Notes under the pieces: generated by a model
The model's input: only the letters and a program-made list of their open reading frames with translations
Database searches by the model: none
What the model was told of the DNA's origin: nothing
IMG/VR virus record: IMGVR_UViG_3300010413_001187
Coordinates: 1-64,000 of that record
From: a virus
Length of the DNA: 64,000 bases
Reading direction: 5' to 3' (one strand)
Made by a program: the position numbers and the translations under genes
Shown: positions 21,601 to 29,331 of the stretch, piece after piece
Numbering within the stretch: position 1 is the first letter of the stretch
Layout: every line of letters starts with the position of its first letter

Positions 21601-22846
21601 AGAGGACACCAATTTACATCCAGCTGAAAGATGGACATATGGTGGAATTTGGACAACTCGGATGGCTGGTCCAGAATGGATGAGTTCGGATCCTAATCCA
21701 ACCAGAGATTTAATATGGTGGCCCGCATTACCATATTATACTGGTGACATAATTCTAAAGGGACGTTATTTTAAATTTGATGAACAATATAAAGACGAAG
21801 CTAAAGTTATGGGAGAGTCTAAATTACCAGACCCTGATGATGAGTTTAATATTCATGCTAATAATTATGAACTTAGAGGCTTTGATGCCCTATTAAGAGT
21901 CATAGAGGAGTGGGAAACAAAAACTTCAGAGGAAAGAAAGACAGCTTTTTATAAAGGTAATGAATCTATAACAATGCCTGGGCGAGAAATGCGAGAGAGT
22001 AATCCTATGGTAGATGCTATTCGTCAAGGAGCTGGAGTAGGGAATCTATCTGCAACAAGACCATATGCTGGTACTAGTTGGGCAGGTTCAGATAGATATA
22101 TAGGAGGAGCTACATTGCAAGGAGCTATGGCTGCGTCAGCGGTACAAGGAATATTGAATAGTATGACTCGTAATTATGTTGTATTTGATAGAAGAGAATA
22201 TGTATATATAGATGAGGTTGGGATAAGCCCCACATTAAAGAGCTGGAAAGAATTACAAAAAAAAGAAGTAATACAGAAAGCTTTATTTGAAAAAGCTCAG
22301 CAACTGTTACCAGAAGATGTAGAAAATTCTGTCTCATTAACAGCAATAGTACCATACCATGATTGGGAAGAATTAATGAAAATAAGTGGAAAAGAATTAA
22401 ATATAGGGAATCAGTCTTTTGATTATGAGCCATTAAATGCGTCTGATCTATCCCAGATAAAAGGATATTTTACAGCTAAATGGAAGAAGTGGGCTTGGGA
22501 AGAAATAGCAAGTTTTACCTTTAGAAACGAAGAAAGTGATCAAATAAAATTTCCTACAAGAAATACAGATGCTTCTGATTGGAGTCAAATTTTGGCTAGA
22601 GAGTGTGGTCAAAGATGGACACATGATAAATATGATGAAGGACAAGTAATACAGGAAGACTGTGAAGATGTGAGTAGTATTGGAAAGGCTGGAAAATGCA
22701 GCGAATCAGAAATGAAATGGACGAAGACATCTTTAGGATGGTCTTCTGACAGGGAAGCAGGTGGAGAGGCTACTAAATGGCCTCCGACAGTGAGTAAGGA
22801 TGCTGGAATAACATTACTTCAACCGGATCCGTGGTGGAGATATTAA
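12656..22846 (+). CDS. Giant virion-associated protein with coiled coils and Cys clusters (3396 aa)
   Basis: The largest gene here, driven by a textbook AAGGAGGT (12642-12649). Helical coiled-coil segments occur near residues 81-175, 878-1010, 1790-1850 and 1915-1990; the second runs into a highly acidic stretch (about 1010-1060). Cysteine clusters lie near 212-252, 445-502, 1767-1789 and 2315-2358. The last contains two copies of a PCDE-x2-PDYPDC motif, and a related NNPSYPICGDC lies at the 1767-1789 cluster. The rest is Tyr/Trp/Pro-rich and probably beta-structured. I see no polymerase, protease or lysin signature. Flanked by adhesin-like genes, it is most likely a tail, fibre or internal virion protein. 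Cys pairs could bind metal or form disulfides. The family is not recognised. Confidence 0.6.
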   Translation: MPDLKYRIKRASEQKQSVYEYDTLPPGVLDAMKEAGTFIDSDKNIKPHTCTFIQRYHWDNNDYYLCNIRIRSKRTDLISSDMKNQPRENLEYRLETLKAARDYAEQHKSSDIQAIEDTYNPKINEASKQNMMSVVRALEVKRDSEINDINTQIVEYDTLIKNLEIQLDSLSGSMQPEGEGEYRVSGALKLNKESFRVYDSYEEKYIYPEFSIMCFECKHCDIHNGKSAYSESGFSERNIQYPKCNCYTPRGGMTVTHYSGALKTSEAPGYWAERDILTAYDQWKKGPSADYLGTIPSVVPAVDEKYPENPNQLGFIYMVLNARAIVASCCWWAAESVLVYKKEYFRAIDLAVAKAKALTDAGLQAPQMSASLGVSSAAEYIYREGDYPFDGIGDEAGEEAIKRVLLGRNYDWTLPETGNNTRIIYALDSKVTGDLTKSIRDEDKENCAEFQGMWHFDNPLWFSPKNCAHPDCKVKYEWGAICNGGGAFSLADGRACPYYESSVLGPESESKKLCRMGRMYAGDYVTGGAILELMWLAKGGLPWTQEEWESTWRVPYIWTTMPFNPITVLIDEMRDKYGNMEKVSLRKDYRLYGQKTNINLITGSISDSQPPPVLLPGGTVTAHNRSPEGEVSKADRVPDFPTFIKQLEVRSMGSIRIIWPNTDLNSVLLSYEHSEDYIDQLREASSKSYKKIIWDMNGLNTNVIVQGSIGSFKNGLYCINTSFLSGAWAEKRFDLEAELLNLNKLEPKTQYLLKDLWQALIMSQLPDKSPILSGAPLLRTYMNSKGMFIFENVKLNCRSAENFIMVFGYTAEGVIDSAFIKVTPVFRRSYAYQSEAELMTSWKTVWNGRPSLFFNMQSLYNIGGEKSDPETEIRSETIAISDYNDKTISIRDLTTKIAALEKEIAGLENEIKALVSEIATLTGASALINKAEERRNAVARLTAILTQKKNELQDARNALALRQEAAATTEEQTESELSTIDKRIESIDKDIEDLETSYYNRKNTQGPDADTSDIEADIKSKREEKENLLNRQAELEAEEADQEDTDDEEAAEDDESQDYLDLDFPPGDPDNQELMSDEDGNVEKPDYDTVTRLYVPFMNSNENTWRNIDAYKRIDGHTGGGPAESITLEIPQDSGVTTWKYLNVSQPMNYSFDVFAQYTFTSKAAKRVVVYSTRESDISSGNNLGVPLTDDIGKWYALSTCSSMIILVMNPDIFNNHTEAMIFSLSAKAIYKWKNQQGEETEIEKVIKFVPMHYCQVERSFPGYTDGKDATLIGTKSAHGTTVARVEISEDIEIIERPNIGRHPWIYFATPVTEETDVKEWHNYNNIWYPEIPDSEPTILPHPDNVELYIEFAYIAEIYDHNDRNMTEWETDEASTAIAFNHPKAGIQRTIFYHESIDEEGIDGYTTVPIGSHDMATLWPYARYASRDYEIKYIWRDEMKNVQKADHPRRGANKTCGGPAKRFTSYAIGDHDLGTEFQQAVTYKERADKYDSLSFTEREGLKLSGKNPIDGFPTDAGKPFAAGEKRGSSYYPYTRSEPYTVFVPQNKDYIWDFMLMWRNKYRPEKDSTTPPLGKGRMLAPKYCQLDTGNPLNRGASDWYRYWEYNPKDKPTQYLGKSLTRGPVFQLEYREYFDVDNKMVYLRPYVARSNYTRNAQWMVLLDKLVPEDYELESGTIQWAEDYEPAAGEIGHDKWEEYVKNNHRAWSVRKKYPAFYGHYGKASYGQYVDELNRLHDYGLRRGWAFTFPLDPDKLEFWTINIDDDDKKKCCEQDDDICKKNNPSYPICGDCTKTDAELKEIPGLEQTLSSLRNKLNAKEPPLIWTELQAIRTQIYNAEARLAWLKCQEIPKPPYNPDEVDYGTWTTVVINLYNYWKDSGKGYDDLMIEVTRGRSYGWQVIIEPELRFSKTTESEDVAYEECMKQFNAAMDLTLRTEQKVKATTDEITALEAAQERYPTESILTIEKIARLKSILKDQKALYYKYLDDWDKIDCQEPLGDTEVSETYVAKINTDMTTGCTRKDVAVRNIDESGSFMILDNYVPSSITSEAEMDKRADEQKSVYRKLQTTSQRYYRYEQKPFGYNYPWSPYDSPPLFGNTGRELFVLELCTIGSIISWLPPDEQDSDTTSSTTLSEYTGLTDVTDDPDVEPEEPPDPAVEISTSTATSAPATTPSWWTGWRPEGQAKEMVTLLAPPYECSRAIEPLSSEAYNPFYNYIFNNSIWGEIAPDFIEDPSAYMRPPDVRIITKYDISHYGEPYYRSDLGRFTLVPDEESGMSSVRVLGETASYRNSCYENLIEEEEEIEFEEVTTSGTEEGEKQPCDETNPDYPDCYEDLCDDGSMPPCDEPCDENHPDYPDCDDTLESEKDAAAEGNNIKAEDIKGLPFKDGEEISVGLRYPGFCGPYNYGKFFVGYKLQYRSYPDSGEYSFYPHWAWPIDNKDIVERGVSTVKWWMGATTSSGKSIESVNREGSSLASISDIYAGPYLRKQKVNDDGREISCGPELTDSKDQHPKEAEKSYQDAYYAIIVESERMFDNSLRAPLIWAKKIDNPSLTNPLGFKVPEATYPAHQVQTDGTLIPCRIGAGDENKTDKFNNVNFSDIFSTGKPELLDDKTQDSSLPNLLTSYDKNEAGVFPGFRIPYVNYRLLGKVFSNTEYDISKIRLDRKAGYYGSHNHVIVAEIYLKQFEADAIFLDLDFVSFFSENLTSTYFTSAVDKMAVQVSVIGTPADPTVTAGKTISKVFVRQMPLDTNVDSKKEGNTGRLTFDMDFVITKDLKIIIELFVQTEINNFLYNKKSPWGVDKPDKTTDPLDEVYLDALLDKLSIGTLLPGKCAEIVRVREIGFIISGGNGCSVKEETYNFFDEAKSEWFISKWEEDDKQVNRNYGWWTEWVGGEALEQDPTTLEKNHGKRGSSLEGIPVRTEDAENKKYVTGYMNDKIRQTDESFNKTVKAKAYPDRCLEIPELQQSRLKIEAWNNMNKGSEDGDGTEDTNLHPAERWTYGGIWTTRMAGPEWMSSDPNPTRDLIWWPALPYYTGDIILKGRYFKFDEQYKDEAKVMGESKLPDPDDEFNIHANNYELRGFDALLRVIEEWETKTSEERKTAFYKGNESITMPGREMRESNPMVDAIRQGAGVGNLSATRPYAGTSWAGSDRYIGGATLQGAMAASAVQGILNSMTRNYVVFDRREYVYIDEVGISPTLKSWKELQKKEVIQKALFEKAQQLLPEDVENSVSLTAIVPYHDWEELMKISGKELNIGNQSFDYEPLNASDLSQIKGYFTAKWKKWAWEEIASFTFRNEESDQIKFPTRNTDASDWSQILARECGQRWTHDKYDEGQVIQEDCEDVSSIGKAGKCSESEMKWTKTSLGWSSDREAGGEATKWPPTVSKDAGITLLQPDPWWRY

Positions 22847-25800
22847 TGGCAACATTAGAATCTACAGCAGCAACTGCTTATGATGTAAATGTTCAAGGAG
22901 AATATAATATATTAAATGACTGTAAATATATAGTCAATAGGGATCGCTGTATCTATGATTCTAATACTGGTTATGAAGTCATATTTACACACGGCTTGCA
23001 GGGATGGGATACTTACACTAATTGGGATGCTATCTATGCTAAACATTTCTTATGGGGTCCAATGACAGCTGGGTCTGGTATGTTAGCTAGATCAGAATCA
23101 TTTGATTTTGATTTTGAAGCAGATTATTTTACTGATTTTGAATTGGATATGCTTATACGATATGATTCTTCTTGGGAAGGTAGAGAGAACTATACAGAGC
23201 TAACGGCTAAATTACAATGGAAAATGGTATCTGATGGATATGCCTGGAGAGAAGACTCTGTTGCAGATTTTACGGTATATCCAGATGGTATTTGGCATAG
23301 ATATAAAATTAATTTATTAGAAGAAGCTAAATGGGTTGGTCGTTGCTATGATTTTAGAGTATCACCTATAGTAGATGGTGTGAAGGATATGGAAGTATTT
23401 ATCAGAAGAATGGCATTCACTTCTGATATTAACTATAGATGTACTTATCCGCCTTGTGCATATAGCTCAGGCTATAAACACCCATGCCCAGCAATAGGGA
23501 CTTATTCTAGAGCATATAGTGATATAAGGAAGAATCACCCAGTTATAACTGATGATACATCTAGGATAGGAGTAAGCATTGATGGTTATCCAGCTCAGTA
23601 TATTGATTTAGATCTTAATTTATGTACTGATCCACATTCTATAGCTCAGAGTATAACTATCAAATTAAATACTTTAAGTTTCGGTGGATATAAATTTGCT
23701 CTATGTACCTATAACGAAATAAATGAAAATTTTTCTATTTATTCTGGCACAGTTGGACAGAATGGCTCAGTAGCTATTTATAGGCCAACTGAGAAAGACG
23801 CAACGATTGAATTAGGCTTTTTTGACGAAAACGGTAATAAACGTTGGTATACTGAACAAGGTATTAATCCAGTTGATGGGTTCCTTCCAGCTTATTATAG
23901 ATTGCCAGCAACCATCCTATATAGGCTACCTAATGCAGATACAGTTACAATAGATTATGATCCTAGCGATCCATTGGTAGAAATAGGACGTAATGATTTA
24001 AGAGATTTGCCTGCTGAAATGTTATTTGAGGAAGGTTGTATAGAAGGATTTTTGATGGTTGATATGTTTGGTAAATGTAGTTATTATGGGACCATAACTA
24101 CATTACAGTATCTTGGAGCGTTAGTTGGTTCAAAAAGCAAAATATTATTATTAAGGCCAGTAGGAGATTATCAGTATGAAATAATATATAGCACCTCAAT
24201 ACTATCCGGAGATAATAAGAGAGGTAGTTTGTACGAGAAATCTATATCCTGGGAGGTTCGTCCTGGAGATGTTTTTGGTTTGTATATGTGCCAGCCTGCA
24301 ATACATAGTGAAGCAGAATACAGAGCTTTACCAGAGCAAATATATAAATTCTCGTGGATTGAAACTAGAATATTTGATCTAACTATTGGTACCACTATCT
24401 CATTTAATGTGAGTAATGTAAAATTTTTTGGATATGAGGGACTCCCTGCTTATGGATTTTCATCAGAAAAGATGCTAGCAATTGGAATAGATGCGGAACT
24501 TAGATGGGAATATGGCGTGAGTCAAGTTGCTCTTATAGGAGAATCGGACAGTGACTTTATAGACGTTGATCTCATGGAATTGGATTCTACAAAAATACAG
24601 GTGAAGTCCTCCGAGGGTAATAGTGAATTAACATCTGCTCCAGATATGGATTTAATGCTAGAATTTCAGAATGATACTGAACAGTTTTATATTGATTTTT
24701 GGTTCCCAGGTTTTATGAAAGATATTTATAAGACTTGTATGAGATTCGAAGACTCACATAATCTTCGAGCTTTTTGTTGGGAAGGATACATGGAGCCAGA
24801 AGTAATAACTACGGCAAGGTTATTATGGGGACAATATTATGCTTATCCAACTGAAGCTTTAAGTGTTGGATCTGAAAAACCATGGATGAGATTAACTTCG
24901 CCGTACTATGTAGCTCTGGATGGAGCCAATGATGTGTCTCAGAGTCTTTATTTGCAATGGAATTATGTAACAAATGATCCGGAAGATAGATATCCAGCTC
25001 TTTCTATCACTGAAGCACAAGATAGAGCATATGACTCTGAATTCAAAATATGGAATAAATTAGAACAAGAATGGTATACTTTTCATACAAGAGCTATGCG
25101 TCTTAATTGTTGGGCATGGAATAATGCTCGTTTTAGAGATATTGAAATATGGACCACATTAAGTGGATCTCATACATTAATACATGCAGTAGATGCGGTA
25201 GGAATAAGTGGTCCAGAAGTCTTTAGCACAGAAAATTATAATATTGTGGATCTTTATGGTGATTTATTTTCTACTAGTAGAATAAGCAGAGCGGAAACAA
25301 CAGATTACACATATGGTTTGGCTTTCTGGTTACAGAGTGATGACATTGCGCTAGCTCCCGTAGGGACAACTCTCAGAAAATTGCAATTAGACGTAAGCGG
25401 GTTGAGGGCTAAGATTAAACAAGTTAAGTTAATACCACAAAAATTGTCGGTTCAAGTAAGGACGGAATCAGGAGAACCATTAACAGAAATATCTAATTTA
25501 AATTGGGCGCTACCATCAGATGGTTCAGAATATACATATGGACCGGCAAAAAAATATAGTATTTGTAATGATACAGGATTCAAAGCCAATCTTATTTTAG
25601 GTATAGCCGATCATTTATCCATAGATCATGCTTGTGTGTTTTCTAGTGATTTGAAAAGTCAAGCTAATATTGATGATCCTCTGCGTGGTATGCCAGCTAA
25701 GTTAATTTCGTCTCCTGACTATCAATATTGTAATCATAAAGCTATAAATTATCATGCTACGGCATATGCAGTTGTAGAAGAATCTCCAGTTAATTGGTAT

Positions 25801-28800
25801 AGTTCGTCTACGAGTGGTATGGTCTGGCAAACATTGACTTCTGGTAATCCTTTTTATGATGTATTAAGATGGAATGAACCAAAAAATCCATATCATGAAG
25901 ATTGGCATGTTTATAATATTGCAAAAGCTGAGGATGTTAGCATAAGTGGTGGTTATTTATCTATGTCAATGTCTTCTAGAACACAAGATGCTGGTACAGA
26001 GTCATGGGATAATCCTACATATTTTATGGAAGTAGATTTAAATTCCACTTTCTTTATAGATTTACAAGTCCCTTCAACTCCTGAACAAATATCTGGAATA
26101 GATGTTTCTACTGGTTTGGTTATGTTTGATAACACGGATCGTACTAAATATATTCGCATAGATAGATATTCTGGCAATGACGCCTCCTCAGTTTCGGGTG
26201 TTGATATACTTCCTTATAAAGCTGTTGTGCCACACGGAGACTATATTAGTTATGGATCCAAATATGATTATACAATAAGCGGTGTGCCAAGGCCTGTAAT
26301 ACCTATTGAATATATTGATCAGCCAATTTTAATAAAAATATCTAAAGAAGCATATAATATATCAGTTGGGTGGCGTTATTCACAATTGGAAGGCCAATTT
26401 ACTACAGTTAGTTCCTTTGACATATCAACCTGGTCTGATCAAATAAGAATAGGAGCTTTTACTGCAGCAATAGATGTTACAGGGGATACTTCACATCTAC
26501 TTGTTGAATCAGCTATTGATTATTTATCATATAAATATAATGATTTTAGATCAACTGATAGGTTTGATTATATTGTTGATTTCAATGAGATAACAACTCA
26601 GACAGGTAGATGGTCTGAGATAAATGCTGAATCAGCTGAAATATTTAGAACAGGACCAGAAGGTCTGAGAATAAAAAGATGGCTTAATGTTGGAGTAGAT
26701 AATTTCTTTGATGAAAATATTTATACTCCTGCTTTAATGACAGAGTGGGGTTCTCCTAATGATTATAGTAATATAAGTATGAGGATTTCTGATTATACTG
26801 AGCGTATGGTTGCTTCAGGTATATTTTCTGTAGGAATGTTAGTTAGAGATCAATCTGCACCTGAAAATTATATAAAATTTGCATTAGGATCTACTGATAA
26901 AGTAAGATTAGATTATACTAATAATGATACAGCTTGGACAGCTCTAAGTAGTGCTGTTAATACTACCTCTGGTATTTGGTTAAAAATGCAAAAGGTAGCT
27001 GGGATCGTTATATCATCTTATTCTTTGGATGGATATAGCTATACGGTTGTATCTGGTATATCAATAAAAGACTGGAACAGTGAATCCGCAACAGAATTAA
27101 TTATATCATCTGATATATTAGAAACTCAGATAGGTGATATAGATTTAGGTGGATCACGTATAGGAGCCACCCATTTAGTCGCTGAGTTTGATCCGCCTAT
27201 TCCTGCTGGTCCTATTTATGGGACACAAGTAGAATTAGAAGATATACAATATTCTAGTAGTACACTAGAGGATTTTTCATCTGAAGTACCAGATTTGTCA
27301 TATTTTATTAAATTCAAGAAACCAAAATCATATACATTAGATCTAGCTGCCATAAAATTCATGCCTAATCTGGAAACAGCAGTTGAATTGGATCATAGCT
27401 TAGCAGTTATTGAATTACCTAAAGCTAATGAACGGTTATATGATAGAGCTGGAGAGCCTAGAGTTATAATAAGTGATGAACAAGGACAATGGTCTGATTC
27501 AGCAAGTTTTCAAGGCTTACCTATGTATGATGCACCCCTATTAGTGTTTGATCTAGGTAGAATTTATGAAATTGGCAGATGTCCATATATGTTTGATAAA
27601 GCTTATGGTAGATTTTCACAATCAAACTACAATTTATTATCAAATGTAGATTGGAATAATACAAGATACGATTATTGTGGATTCGATTATAAATGTGAGT
27701 TAAGTGCCAGTGATGAATGTACCGTATCCCGAACATGGAAACCAATGCATCTTTATAATAAATATGATGATGTGCCGGGATATTATTATCCTGGGACTTG
27801 CAATGGCCAAAGTACTGAAGCAGGAAAGGTGTCCAGAGCATGTCCTTGGTATTCTAGAAATTCCGGAAGGTGGTGGTTACTGGAGAGTAAGGATTATTTA
27901 ACTATCAGTACAAATGTATCTGGATCCGCTGTTTGGTCAATACCTCCTATTCATGCTAATCCTCGTGATTATCCTATAAGTTTAACTGACCAATCATCGT
28001 GGTGGTCTACCTCATATGGACAGATTAGTTGGTCTTATATAACTGATTACGAGGAATATTGTTTGGTTTATAGTTATCCAGGATTGAATATAGGCGGATC
28101 TTTTTATTTTAATGGATATGGTTCTTCCTGGTGGAGACTACCTTCTGATAGGGAATGGACGGCAGGAGATAAATTAGCTTTAGATTTAAGCTTGTTCCAA
28201 CCAGAAAATATTAATTCCATAGAATTAAAGATAGGTAGAGATCCAAAATGTTATTGGCTTTTTACCATCACAGGAACATTGACAGAGGCATGGTCTACAC
28301 ATGAGTTAGAATACAATAATGCTCAGTTGGTTATGAATCAATTTATTGATTTAGAAGAACCATCTTATACGATTAATGATATAGAAAATTATGAAATCGA
28401 TGATTTACCTTATGGTCCAATGCCTTTTGTTAATTTAGGATATGTGGAAGTTACAGTTTCAGGACACGATTATTCTGATATTTATATGAAAAATCTACGT
28501 CATGTAAGAGGTAAATTTTCTAATCAAGGATTATATTTAGGATTAAATGAATCATTATATATTCCAGACTTAGATTTAACAAACACTGGAACTATAGAGT
28601 TTGATTATTACCCCAATGAAATAGCCATGGGGCTGCGACCTGGAGAGCCCAGAGATTTCTTATATTCAGTTATAACTGTAAGTAATGAAAATTCTGGTAT
28701 AGCTATTGTTTTGAATAAGACTTGGGGATGGAACATTTATGCATTCACACCATTACACAAAGAATTATATGGATTCTTACCATCATTAGCGGAAGCACAA

Positions 28801-29331
28801 AGAGTATTACCATCATTAGAATCAGGAAGAAAACCAGGCCCATTCAGTATAATGTTAAGTTGGGCTCCTAATAATTTGCCTGGGCTAGATTATAATGTAG
28901 TTCTGTGGGTTGATAAATTAATGGTTTGTTATGGCACTCTCGCCAGTTTAGGTGAATATTTTGATTCTGATGATATTGAAGTCACATTAGGGAGAGGGGC
29001 GACTGTTTGGGATCCGAATAATCAAGATCGATATGCTGCGTATGCTACATTTTCTAACCTTAAAATTTATAAAAGGGCAGTAGGATCTCCCTATGCTTAT
29101 ATAGACAGTGAATCCTCAGTACCAGAGAATTTATTTGAGCTATCTAGTAATGGTACTGATTGGAAGACTTTTAAAGATGGTGAGCTACCGTTGTATGTAC
29201 ATGGGGTAGAGACTGGTGATTGTGTTGATTTCTGGATGAGAAACAGAAGACCGAAGAACGACATAAAAAAATTACATAAGAGAAGCACAGCTTATCTAGC
29301 TGTCAAATGGGAAGTAACAGGAATTAGTTAA
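22846..29331 (+). CDS. Giant adhesin-like virion protein (2161 aa)
   Basis: I place the start at the ATG that shares one base with the upstream stop (TTAATGG), five bases after GGAGA (22836-22840); a GTG at 22831 would add five residues. Concanavalin/DUF1349-like beta-sandwich regions are suggested at about residues 1018-1228 and 1238-1435 (FSVGMLVRDQSAPENYIKFA-type strands), and a LamG-like region near the C terminus at about 1905-2070. Cys clusters lie near 198-215 and 1610-1670; the second ends in RACPWY and mirrors one in the preceding giant protein. No catalytic motif is visible. Likely a fibre or baseplate adhesin. The function is inferred from module type and neighbours. Confidence 0.6.
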   Translation: MATLESTAATAYDVNVQGEYNILNDCKYIVNRDRCIYDSNTGYEVIFTHGLQGWDTYTNWDAIYAKHFLWGPMTAGSGMLARSESFDFDFEADYFTDFELDMLIRYDSSWEGRENYTELTAKLQWKMVSDGYAWREDSVADFTVYPDGIWHRYKINLLEEAKWVGRCYDFRVSPIVDGVKDMEVFIRRMAFTSDINYRCTYPPCAYSSGYKHPCPAIGTYSRAYSDIRKNHPVITDDTSRIGVSIDGYPAQYIDLDLNLCTDPHSIAQSITIKLNTLSFGGYKFALCTYNEINENFSIYSGTVGQNGSVAIYRPTEKDATIELGFFDENGNKRWYTEQGINPVDGFLPAYYRLPATILYRLPNADTVTIDYDPSDPLVEIGRNDLRDLPAEMLFEEGCIEGFLMVDMFGKCSYYGTITTLQYLGALVGSKSKILLLRPVGDYQYEIIYSTSILSGDNKRGSLYEKSISWEVRPGDVFGLYMCQPAIHSEAEYRALPEQIYKFSWIETRIFDLTIGTTISFNVSNVKFFGYEGLPAYGFSSEKMLAIGIDAELRWEYGVSQVALIGESDSDFIDVDLMELDSTKIQVKSSEGNSELTSAPDMDLMLEFQNDTEQFYIDFWFPGFMKDIYKTCMRFEDSHNLRAFCWEGYMEPEVITTARLLWGQYYAYPTEALSVGSEKPWMRLTSPYYVALDGANDVSQSLYLQWNYVTNDPEDRYPALSITEAQDRAYDSEFKIWNKLEQEWYTFHTRAMRLNCWAWNNARFRDIEIWTTLSGSHTLIHAVDAVGISGPEVFSTENYNIVDLYGDLFSTSRISRAETTDYTYGLAFWLQSDDIALAPVGTTLRKLQLDVSGLRAKIKQVKLIPQKLSVQVRTESGEPLTEISNLNWALPSDGSEYTYGPAKKYSICNDTGFKANLILGIADHLSIDHACVFSSDLKSQANIDDPLRGMPAKLISSPDYQYCNHKAINYHATAYAVVEESPVNWYSSSTSGMVWQTLTSGNPFYDVLRWNEPKNPYHEDWHVYNIAKAEDVSISGGYLSMSMSSRTQDAGTESWDNPTYFMEVDLNSTFFIDLQVPSTPEQISGIDVSTGLVMFDNTDRTKYIRIDRYSGNDASSVSGVDILPYKAVVPHGDYISYGSKYDYTISGVPRPVIPIEYIDQPILIKISKEAYNISVGWRYSQLEGQFTTVSSFDISTWSDQIRIGAFTAAIDVTGDTSHLLVESAIDYLSYKYNDFRSTDRFDYIVDFNEITTQTGRWSEINAESAEIFRTGPEGLRIKRWLNVGVDNFFDENIYTPALMTEWGSPNDYSNISMRISDYTERMVASGIFSVGMLVRDQSAPENYIKFALGSTDKVRLDYTNNDTAWTALSSAVNTTSGIWLKMQKVAGIVISSYSLDGYSYTVVSGISIKDWNSESATELIISSDILETQIGDIDLGGSRIGATHLVAEFDPPIPAGPIYGTQVELEDIQYSSSTLEDFSSEVPDLSYFIKFKKPKSYTLDLAAIKFMPNLETAVELDHSLAVIELPKANERLYDRAGEPRVIISDEQGQWSDSASFQGLPMYDAPLLVFDLGRIYEIGRCPYMFDKAYGRFSQSNYNLLSNVDWNNTRYDYCGFDYKCELSASDECTVSRTWKPMHLYNKYDDVPGYYYPGTCNGQSTEAGKVSRACPWYSRNSGRWWLLESKDYLTISTNVSGSAVWSIPPIHANPRDYPISLTDQSSWWSTSYGQISWSYITDYEEYCLVYSYPGLNIGGSFYFNGYGSSWWRLPSDREWTAGDKLALDLSLFQPENINSIELKIGRDPKCYWLFTITGTLTEAWSTHELEYNNAQLVMNQFIDLEEPSYTINDIENYEIDDLPYGPMPFVNLGYVEVTVSGHDYSDIYMKNLRHVRGKFSNQGLYLGLNESLYIPDLDLTNTGTIEFDYYPNEIAMGLRPGEPRDFLYSVITVSNENSGIAIVLNKTWGWNIYAFTPLHKELYGFLPSLAEAQRVLPSLESGRKPGPFSIMLSWAPNNLPGLDYNVVLWVDKLMVCYGTLASLGEYFDSDDIEVTLGRGATVWDPNNQDRYAAYATFSNLKIYKRAVGSPYAYIDSESSVPENLFELSSNGTDWKTFKDGELPLYVHGVETGDCVDFWMRNRRPKNDIKKLHKRSTAYLAVKWEVTGIS